From NCBI RefSeq assembly GCF_000003815.2, contig NC_049996.1, positions 6,499,731-6,563,730 of the forward strand: a stretch of DNA of 64,000 nucleotides, given 5' to 3'. Shown in pieces: positions 20,646 through 32,000 of this stretch. The position numbers and the translations under genes were made by a program. Origin of the DNA: Branchiostoma floridae (taxonomy: Eukaryota; Chordata; Leptocardii; Amphioxiformes; Branchiostomatidae). Position 1 is the first letter of the stretch. Each line of letters starts with the position of its first letter. Below the pieces are notes generated by a model. The model was not told the DNA's origin. It searched no databases and saw only the letters and a list, made by a program, of their open reading frames with translations.

Positions 20646-21784
20646 TCATGCATGTGTATGTATGGCAGAACAATCAGCATTCCAATCCTGTCATGGCACA
20701 GGATTGTAACTTGTAACAGGGAACTGCAGACAGCGAGTGATGTGAACTTCTGCCTGGCATTCAAGCCTTTGGACAATACAAGTTACATTACAAATGCATA
20801 TTGTATCTGCAATCATGTATTCATACAAAATTTCCAGCTTTACCACGAGTATACATATCAGTTAACATGTACATATCATAGATCATTACCAATCTAAGAT
20901 CTAGCATGTACATGTACTATTCTGTCAACCAACTGAACAACAGCTTCTCAAAACTGTTAAGTCTGAATATCAATGAAAGGGGCGATCCACATCACAAATC
21001 AATTGCCACTGACCAAAAAAATTAGGAGTCTATTGTTGCATTATCACATCGAAATAATTATACCATGATAATAACTTTTTACATATCAGCTTTCAAAGCA
21101 GAAGTGGTGCCATTCATGTAAGTGTAAGTTAATAACAAGGTGTGCATTATTCAGCATATCTAACTTGAGCAATGAACATGTAAGTGTCTAAGGTTCAAGA
21201 GTAATTTTACTGATTTTAATTTAGCTGACTGCTGCCTATGCCTGTGTTAATGATCCCAGCAGCAGTATAAACAAATACTGGATAGTACCACTTAATGTTG
21301 AAGCTCCTTTTACACAATACATGCAAACCATTACAAATGTACACCTTATTAGCATATAACCTTCTGATGATCATAGTGTTATCTTCCTCCTAAGGCTCAT
21401 AATCAAGCCACTCTCAAATCCTGAATGAGAAAATGATAATGTCAAAGTTGAACTGATCACTTTCAGCATGTTCATTTTCTTATATATGATGTCCAGCCTG
21501 CACATTCCGTGTTTTCCTCCTTCTGTAACCCAGGAGATGATGGTAAAAGAGAACTGGAATCAATTCATGTAGGACAGGAAGAGTTTGGCCGAGAGTAGCT
21601 CAATTGTCAGGTATTAAATTATTGAAACACGTTTTTGAGGAACAGAAATCTTATTGATTATATATAGATATTATTGATAATCTTCTTAAACAAACATTGC
21701 CACAGGAATAAGCATATAAGTACATTGCATATCCACTAACTGAATGCAGGGAAAATGCATCATGTAATACTTTTAACTTTTAGT

Positions 21785-22230
21785 TAAGGCCATGTTGATT
21801 TGAAAAAGTTATGGCCTTATGTCTCTCCAGGGACGAAGAGGATAAGTAAGTAACTATGTTGATTCATTTATATAGATGAAATTCTCTGTGAAGCCCAAAA
21901 CTGATGCGAGCGTGTAAATAAAAAAAGGTTGACCAAAAAAAAGTTGCATTCATTATGAAGTCTAAGTGGTCTGGAAGATTCAACAAATGACGAACACCAC
22001 TTTGAATACCAAACAATAGATTCTTCATTTTCACAGTCTTCTTCTTTGACATTGGAATTGACAGTTTCCCGATATATTTTTTGTTTAATCCATGACATGT
22101 ATTTGCTCCTTTTGCAGATGTTTTGTACAATTCAAAGCATGGTTAAAACTTTTTTTTAATTTCTGGAAAAGGACGAAAATTGATGCGCATGCCAATATCT
22201 GATCCAAATAATCAAATCAACATGGCCTTA
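21785..22230. mobile_element. TIR element, GGCCATGTTGATTTG family, copy 2
   Basis: TTAAGGCCATGTTGATTTGA at the left and AATCAAATCAACATGGCCTTAA at the right. The 4-bp TTAA flanks on both sides suggest a TTAA target site. The interior carries AAACTGATGCGAGCGTG, as in the 47954 copy. It lies just downstream of the PTPN23 stop, probably within the 3' UTR. Confidence 0.7.
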
Positions 22231-22547
22231 AACCTGTAAAATCTATATAATGCTGTGTATACCGTCTGATACCTTTAAATAACTTTTGTTTATCAAACAA
22301 TGAGGCCTTTTTCTGGGATTAATGTAGTAGAACTAGATAGGGCAGTCTGAATTTCTATGACTGACACATACAGCTGTACAATGCATGTAGTTGAAGCAGA
22401 AAGAATTTGATATAATTTGACAGATACCCATCTAAAGGCACAGAAAACTTTTTCAGATGTTAAAATTATTTCAGTCTAATGAGTTGAGTTTTCTGTCACC
22501 TTTTCACTTAACACTTCAATCTGATTGGTTGCTATGGCTGATCTCAT

Positions 22548-23068
22548 CTATTCTGTCTTCATTGTCCAAAATGGGTCCAGTAGGCTGAAAGGGTCAGCTG
22601 GGTCTTTTTGTACATCAAGACCCCCTTTTCTCTGCTCAAAATCTGTCTTCCTACTCAATTTTTGGGAAGGAACATTTACCAAAAAATCTTGCAGAACTGG
22701 GGTATTTCTGTCACATTTGCTTAACATAGTCCCTTCAGATCTCCTACTAATGAGACAATCCTGGTTGCCTTGTACTTCATGTTGCATGCTGATCCCTGTC
22801 GTGTTCTTCGATTTAACACCATGTACAGTACCCTTCTCAGGCAGCGATGGAGAAGGCTGCATATGTGGTGCAGGTAGCTGCTGCTGTGCAGCTGCTGGGC
22901 TAGGAGACATTACTGCTGGGCTAGGGGACATTACTGCTGGGCTAGGGGACATTTCTGCTGGGCTAGGAGACATTGAGGGCTGTGCTGCCGGTGGAGAGCT
23001 GTGGACTGCCTCCAGCTGTGGATCCGTATTAATGGCAGCAGGAATAGAGGGAGAAGAGGTGGTGAGGG
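22548..23068 (-). CDS. PTPN23: PTPN23 exon 27 (last coding)
   Basis: Residues 1494-1665, phase 1 entry, stop TAG at 22548-22550. It is a Pro/Ser-rich, PEST-like tail with four tandem 7-residue units (M-S-P-S-P-A-x). It closes with D-P-F-S-L-L-D-P-F-W-T-M-K, matching the last residues of the human protein and confirming both identity and stop. Confidence 0.95.
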
Positions 23069-26000
23069 CTGTTAAGGTGCAATGAAAAAGAAGATTGTAA
23101 ATGAGCATCTTACAGGTAAATTCTTCATAATGCATGCATTTCTGTAAGCTCTTACTTACATTAGGTAATCTTTCTCCTCCAGCATTGCATTTTACTATAT
23201 TTTAGTGAGTCAGTGAGTATACAAGACGTATACTATTACAAACTTAAGGTCACTTCTGCAGCAAGCATCTGGTCACTGAGTTTGGACCTCGATTTCAGGT
23301 ATCTTTTCACATTGGAAGTGATGCCTCAATAATATTTCCAGTGAGAAAAAGTGGCAAAATCTGTCCTTCATGTTAACATACCTGAAAGGCTGATATCCCT
23401 TTCTTGTTTGGTATTTCTGAGGCCCAGTGTCTGTTGTAGGTCTGCTGATGGAAGACAAGTAGAGCCACTGAAATCTGTCCCTTCTCCTTTGCTCAGCTTC
23501 TCCAGAGATGACTGGACTTTGGTCAACGGAGCATCTTCAGAAAGGGGATCAAAGGAATCCAGTCGTGTATATCCAACCTTTGGGGCTTCTGTAGCTGTAT
23601 CTGCTGTTTGCATCTCTGGACTTTTGTTTCTCAAGATTCCACCTGATGAAATGAAATTCAAGATCATGCTCACATTCAAGGTGACACTGTGACATGCAAA
23701 ATGGAAACTTCTGTCACTTTACTGGTAACTGAAAGGAATATGACTTTTCTGTCATATGCAAAGAGACCAAAATTACTTAAACTTACACCTTTGGGTGCAC
23801 TTATCTGCTGTCAAAAGCAAATCACATTACAATCTTTCTTCACAGGGAATCTATTATCCCTAAAACATTAATTACTATCTATATAATGTACTATATTGTA
23901 TATTGTCTTATTTGTATGTACCTACATTATATTGTATATATGGGTGCGTACAGAAATCTTTACTTTACTTTAAAGTAAAGATTTCAGTACTTGAAACTTC
24001 TGAGGCTATCCTAATGTACCACTTGTGAAGTACAAATTTTGTACTTCACAAATGGTACATTTAGGATAGCCTCAGAAGTTTCATTCACTTTCCCTAGAGC
24101 TTTGCTGTTCAGAAATTAATGGTTAAAAGTTGACACCATATGACATAAATGTACATGTCACTGGGAGATTGGAATCCAGGGAATTTGGAATTCTCCTAGA
24201 GGGAATTGGAATTCCAATCTGCTCTAGGGGAGATTGGAATTCTGACCAGTCCTAGACGAATCTGGAATTCTCCTAGGAGAGTACTGAAATTTCAACGTCT
24301 CCAAGGAGAATTCTGTCAGGACAATCTTTGATTTTACCAGGAGTGGCTTTAAAGTTTCAAACAATACAACAAAGGATTAAATGTGCTGTATACTACTCAC
24401 TTAAGTGTATTTTATACTACTTGCTGAATTACTAACAAATTAAACTGAGGTCCTGACAATTAAAGTTTAAGAATATGCTGTGTATTGCTCACTAGAATAG
24501 TACTACTACCTTATCCCATATCCGATAAACTTAGATTTAAATATAATAAAAAACAAATCAGAATCCAAATTCTACCTGGAGTGGACAATCTTTGATTTTA
24601 CCAGAATTCAGACATGTGAAATTGTCTTGGAAAATCATAGACTCAGTCATTTAACAATTCTAATTTAGCTGCCAAGTGGCACGGCAAAAAGTACTGTTTT
24701 AGATACATGACTTTGTATGAAGTGATTCACCTAGAATAGTTTGTAATTTAGGCTTACCTCTTATGGTAGAATTGATTAAAAGATTCAGTCTATTTTCCCA
24801 AATAATTTCACCTGGTAGAATCAAAGATTGTCCTGTTAGAATTCCAATTTCCTCCTAGGGAAGATTGGAATTCCAATCTCTCCTAGGAGAGCATTCCGAG
24901 TTCCCCTGGATCCCAATCTCCCCTGTAACAATCATAAACATGCGCCAAAAATGTATAAAAAATGTATCAAAACATGAATCAAACCTACATGTATACAGTT
25001 AGGGAAAATGTAACTATTTCAATACAAACAACTGTAAATCACCACTGCTTGATCCAAGATAATGTCCCCAGCCTAATGTAGACTAGTGTTTGATTAACAA
25101 CTCACGTTTGATAAGAAGATTCTCTATATGTGCCAGCACAGCTTTGTAGCAGAACTGGAGATGAGCCTGCCAAAATATCAATATTACAGTCACAAAAAAC
25201 TGTATGATATGAACAACAAAGTTTTTTTGCAAACTATTATCGTAGAATATCAGTACATTTCAACACCAGGTAGCAAGCACGCATAAAAATCCACAAAGGC
25301 TTGGTCTACTAACAACTTGGTTGGGGAAAAAGTCTAGAAGGTTCTTGAGTGGCCATCAGAGCCTTAAGACTTAAACTCAATTGAGAATCTTGGGTGGGAT
25401 CTGAAGAAAGCTTTGTGGCATGTAGACTTCAGAAAATTGCTGAACTGGAGACCATTGGCTGAGGTGAATGGGTCAAAAGTCAAAAAAATATACTTTTATC
25501 CAAATGTCCATCAATAAATCAATCATGAGACTGCCCCTTGATATCCAAATTACCTTCTCAGAGATCATGTATTTTCTCTGCATGCGGAGCTGGTGCACCA
25601 GGGAGACCAGGTCTGGAGTGGGTCTCTCTGTGTTGATATCTGAAACAGCAGCAGCCAGTAGACAGAACACTCCTGTCCTCCCAACACCATCACTGCACAC
25701 AATATATGGCATGTTCAGCTTTAGTGTACAAAATGTAGCTGCTAGCATTGGCAGTGTGCCTCAATACACTTCTAATCATTGCAAAGCATCACACTTCACC
25801 TCCATCTAATGACAGAACAGGGTTGTCTCCAAGACCCTTCACTCTATCCTGGGATGAAAATTTGCTTGTGTCTGTCAAAAAAATCAGAACTTCATGACAT
25901 GAAATTTCTGAAAATGCATTTATTTGTAAGCTTAAATGACAAAGATTATATGGGCTCCACAACAATAAGTGGGACAGCCCTGACATGGAACAGTTGCTAC

Positions 26001-29000
26001 CTTTCACAGGTCTGGATTAAAAAAACAGGCAACACAAATTATGATTTAATGGGCTGATCCTGATCGAATGCCATATCAAACAAATAGCACCAGGTAGAAC
26101 CCCTATTCTTTTTCGAATATTGCCAAAACAGCCCAAGTGGGACAGAAATGGCCAAAGAAAAATGCTATGCTATTCTTTGTTGAAGACTACACCTACGGAG
26201 TATATATACACATAGTTGTTTGGGAGGGAGAACCACCTCATAGCATTACATTATTAGGGGGCTAGATGCACGAGTAGGGTATTATAAGACAGGGGTAACG
26301 GGACTCTGCACTAGCAGACATTGTAAAAGGGACTCTTAGTAGTTGGCGTATAGTACAAACCCCACGAGTGCCCAAGCTGCTTTCTTATCAATTTCGTTTT
26401 TGTCATGAGGATGTATGCAGCCGTTATGCATACAACAAACTCAGTAGAAACCCTGTCACAGATATATGTACACAGTACCCTGGTTTTCACTTGCATCAAC
26501 CGCATGTCAGAAACACTCCTGCCCACCAACTCCTGCCCACCTTGTTTCTACTGTTGTGTGACACTTGTCCTGCGGTGCCTCCCACTTCTGCTTTGACTGA
26601 AATTGTAACACCCTATATTTTTTTTTAATATTTTTTTTTACATCCGCCCCCTCTTCAAATGACCATACCCAGTGGATGTAGCCTTCAACAAAGAAGGCCC
26701 GGTCGGAGAGGATTTCAGGGCAAAAAAAAAGCTAATTCACCAAAGTTAGTCATCATTATCAGTTCTGTCTGACAATCTGTTTTTGACGGAGGCGTTCGAA
26801 ATATAACATGATTGAACAGGGGGCAAGGCTTAAGGATCAGTCCATTGATACACAAAGCACTAACCTTAAGTCTTAATGCATAAAAACAAAAAAGTTATTA
26901 ATAAGTATACAATCATGTAAAGTTAAAATTTTTGTTGAGCACAAGTTTGCACAGGGGCCTGCAATAGTAGTGGGATACTACTCTATCAATGTTTGACTAG
27001 CCTTAAAGTTATAGAAGTTATCAGCTCCCATTGTCAGGTCTACGCTCCCACCTTAACTGGGGGTGCAAATTGAAAACATATACATGTCAAAAAGCAAATT
27101 GCCGCTTGGATCTACCACAAAGCTACTGATGGACTGGCACAGAAAATGTCACCTGCAGTGAACCACCATGGGTGTCTGCAGGCTCCTCTGTTGTCTGTGA
27201 TATTCCAGGACTTCTTTCTGGAACTGCAAAAATGCATCTGGGCTGTCTGGAACACTCCTACAACATAAAGAATACATGTATCATATATCAGTCACAAACC
27301 AGTATGTATATACCAGTCACAATCTTGTATGTAAGCCTACAATAACACGTTACTATGAAACCCTAATTGACAAAACTTACATAAACTCACCTAGTACCGA
27401 CTATAGAGTAGGCATCCTTATCACTGATATATCCATTTTATGATTTTCCGATATTCCTAATATTTGATGTGGAGACGCCAACCAAGGAAACAGAAAAAAT
27501 ATCTTCTCGCCAAAAAAACAAAAGTTCACAGAATTCCTATTGGGAGTAGTCTGGAACAACTTTATAAATAAAACTGGCAGAGAGAAAGCTTACAATTGTT
27601 TTTTCTTGAAAGATATACAAAAAATGCTTCCAAAGAAAATCACAAAAATCTCCCAGGACAAAAAAATGGTTGACCAGTTGACTGTTGAGGTGATTACATT
27701 TGTCCAGCAGGAGATTCTTAGCAAAGGCATAGAAATGTGGTTATGATAGAATATTCTCATTGATTGTGCAAATGTATTCCAGTTTTGCATAATTAGTACT
27801 TTATTTTTACAACATTGTCTAAGGTACAGTCAAACCTGTCTATAGTGGCCACTCAAGGGACCGGACAAATGTTGCCATTATAGACAGGTGGCCTCTGTAT
27901 AGAGGTGGCAACTTGTAGATAAAATACCCAAAGGACCGACAAAAAATGGCCACTATGGGCAGGTGGCCCCTCTGTAGAGGTGGCCCCTAATACAGGTTTG
28001 ACTGTACCTACATACCAAAAATCTTGTAGGGATTGACTAATTGTACAAAATTTTAGTAGCAGTTACTGTTATTAGTAGTATCTAGTATTTGGGTAGGCAG
28101 CAGTTGTCTTCACACCACGCTAAAATGTGTAGTTTGTAATTGCTATAAACAAGAAATGTAATGGGGTCTGGTCACTGGCAATTTTTCCCCATTACACGTG
28201 TAAACGTGCTCAACATAGATTGAATAATGAGGTTAAAGCATAATAAGAAGTTTATTTGCAAGTTCGTGCCCGAGGGCTAATTGCAAGTACATGGTATACA
28301 CATAGTGAAAATAATATTCTAATCTAATACTAGTGTTGGCTATTTCTAAACAGGTTGGGTTTGACTTCTTTTTTGGAAGCAGAGGGAGACGAAAAGCCCC
28401 ACCTTTTCTAAAATTTGTGGGTTCTGCGATTTCAAGAGAAAAGTAGCTTTCTGTTCGTCTGTCAATGTGGGGAAGTTGGGATAATACTTTGTGACTTCTC
28501 TAAACAGAGTGATTCTTTCGGTTTTGTTGAATGGACATTTGCTGTAGCTTCATATGAAAGCGACCACATGAAACACATATTATAACAAAGAAGTCTATGG
28601 GAAGAAAAATGAGACTTTAAGCCGTAGCCTAATAGGCTTCTCCCTCTCTCCTGCATGGTATTTTTATTTTACTTTGAAATTCTTTATTTTGGATTTTCAT
28701 GCCTTATAAATCAAATCAAATCAAATCAAATCTACACTAAATAAAACCTGAGATATCTTCTACATTGACTGCACATGCACATATATTCTGTCTTTGTATA
28801 ATATGCAAAAGTCAGTAGTATCATAAGTAAATAGATACTATGTGAAATCTTGTTCTTCAACTTATCATTTCTTATTATCAGCTTTCTTTTTATCAATGAC
28901 ATTTGAAATACATAATATTTTTCCTACACCAATGTATCATGTATCATGGAGTTAGAAGCTTACTTTCCATCTGGCCATCCTGTAAACTGCAGATGAACTA

Positions 29001-32000
29001 CAGACCTCATCAGTCGGGTCTGAAACAGAAAACACAATATTAGGCATTAATTCCTTAGTTTTGTACCTTAATCTCAGTCTTAGTGTAACATGTACTACAT
29101 GTTTTGTAGGGTCCTGTATGTAGTGTTGAGGCAGGGTGTTTGGCCCCAATCCCAGATGTCCCAGCCATGGGTTTGAATCCGTTTGTCACTTCTCTTGGAT
29201 AGAACTTATAAGGTTTCAGGGTTGGCTAAATTGGCATTTTGACTTTCCATTGTTTTCTAATTAATCAATTAAGAAAGAATGGAACTGTAACGAATATTGA
29301 TAGATTGGCATGAAAGAATTCTAAATCTGATTTTTTTGGGCCATATGGATAACGTCATCAGGTTTTATTGCCCCCAAATATTATTTTTTCTATGGGAAAA
29401 TACAGCACTTTGGTACACACCACTGCAATGAAACTATGTTTTTCATGTGCATAATGATGAAGGCTACAAGCTCTTGTTTGCGCCAATCGATATCACTTGT
29501 GAACAGTCTTACCGCCCCTACGGCTTCCTGAGCTACGGGACTGATGGATGGATGGAAGAGACTACAGTGCATAGTGCAACCATGAACTTAAAACCACCGC
29601 GAACAGTCCTTTTCCCTGCTACGGTAACTGTAAAATTAAATCCCTGCGAACTTAAATGCATTTACAGTACTAGTAGATCAAAATACATTGTAAAATGAAT
29701 CATTGCAGAACTAACATTTCAACCAGTATTCAGCATACTACCTGCATTTAAAATTACTAACTATTTTAGGTGTATAAGTTCTTAATTCATAATGGATAAA
29801 TTTAATTTGAGTATGTTCTTTTACAATATAGAAGTTATTTCTGATCAAGAAGTGGCAAAAATCTAATAATATGGAGTGAAAGACACCAAAAGTTGATCAA
29901 ACAATGTGTCAGTATGCAAATTTTGAGGTGTCAAGATATTACAGTTTCACACCTATCAGTATATCATTTCAATAGTCAAACGACATGTACTGATTTTCAG
30001 AATCATTTAGCAAGTTTGGAAGAACAATAACAACTGTAAAGTGATCAAACAGGTGTCAATATATCAATCACAGCTTCAAGATATTACTCAGTTGCACACC
30101 CATTCAGCACATTTCACTACTCAGAAATGTGCCAAATCATTTCACAACTTCGAAATGGAGTTTGTCACATAATCCAGATCAAGAGAAAATCCCTCACTCC
30201 AACATAACAACTCAAACTGAAGCAAGCAAAACAAGTTCCAATTGCAGTAGCGACAAAAATAAGAAAGTTGTGCATACCTCCTTGTGTGAGATGTTGAACA
30301 TCCTTTCTATGTGTGTAGGAAGAGTCTTAATGCTGTACAAGCTGACAGTCACTTGACCATAGTTCACAGCAACACCTCGTTCTGCTGGCCAATAGCAATG
30401 CCATTTCTAAAAAAGGTGACACAAGAATTTTATCTACATTTAACAACATCTTCAAAGGGAGATTGTCTAGTACAAAATCAAGATCTATAAGTACTATTAA
30501 CCGTGAAAAAAGTGCATCATCGCACAACTGCGTGCAGACGGCGTGCAACGAAACCGTCTCCGTGGAAATAATCATTATTGCCACTTATTATATGTACATG
30601 TGTGCAGATAACTGGGAAGATATGGACGAGAAGTCATATCAGCTAATTAGTAGACATCCTCTGAACCCCAGCTCAGCAAGGAGGCCAGTCGCTTTAATCA
30701 GCTCCCGACACATGTAGCAATATGTGTTTTTCCTACCATGGATGTATTAGTGATTCCACTCATCAAAGTTAACATGCTTTGTCAGTATCGTGGACATTCA
30801 TCTGTGCTGGTAGTCCGATCATAGTAGTGATCATCATCAATGATTGATCCTGAAGAATGTGACTGTGATTGTTGAACATTTGATCCATTAAAAAAAAAAT
30901 TATATACCTTTGTGTTTAAAGGAAGTTTAGCATTGTACTAAAATACTTTGTTCATCACTCATGTACATGTGCGAAAGTAAGAGTGCAGAAAATTATGCAT
31001 TATACTAATCTACATTATGTACACAATAACTGTCCCTCTGTATGCTGTGTGATATATTATCTACATGATTGTATACACTGTTCCTCTGCTGTGTCAATCT
31101 TTTAAGTCTATCACTTGAGGTGGTCTGTCAGACACCATAATCAGGTTAGAATGGCTGGATCTGATTGGCATTAAGTACTATTTTGGTTGTGTTTGAAGCA
31201 CCTTACTATATGAGTACATTTTACCAACCTTATGAAACTATTTCCAGATGATGAGTTCTATTTTCCATACCTTTCCACTTTCCTCCTGGTTGAGTAGCAT
31301 GATGATGACAGAAACTTGCTGTTCATACACCATTGTCCAGAACTCAGCATATGTGGAGGGGAGGGGGGCTTGTGTAGCAATTATCCTTGGACAGGAAGGA
31401 TTCTCGTAATGCTAGAACAAGAAGTTTAGGATATGATTCACATGTACCATGACACTGTCACACACATTAATAAAAATCACTCCTTGGTAATGCCTAAAAG
31501 ACCCTAAAGACCTCATGACATAGCAAACCTGATGAATGATGAAAAGATGTCACTTTGATTCAATGAAAACTAGAAAGGCAACATTTTTAAACAAGGACAC
31601 TCCCTGGGCAAGTTGTAACAATATAAGCCAGTCTAGCCAAAATATGGCATCCAAGAAAGCCAATAGTCTTGGCTTGCCACATGGGAGGGCAAAAAACTTT
31701 TCGGCACTATGGAAGAGGAGTTTATGGGCAAAAACCTACTTTGCTTGTTTTGGGGATGTTACTATGAGTTTTATTTGGGATAATATCTAGAAATATGATT
31801 TTGATATCTGATGATTTTGATCATATGTCAGTAATTATAAATAATAATGTCCTTGATCACCTGCTTTAAGTTCCACGTAGAAAATGCATGTACATGTGTA
31901 CCATGTACATTTTCACTTGTTGAATATGAAAGCCGGTTATGGGTCAAAGCGGAGAACCTACATTGTGTATGCCCAATTTTTTTTACAAACTGAAGATTAT

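Larger units (their letters stand above)
23643..25105. other. PTPN23 intron 25 with a palindrome and a palindrome-array element
   Basis: It holds the near-perfect palindrome at 23993-24082 and the 24161-24925 element. No coding sequence was seen. Confidence 0.7.

Noticed and set aside
22525-23085. 186-codon plus-strand frame
   Set aside because: It is the antisense shadow of PTPN23 exon 27 and its 21-bp repeat.
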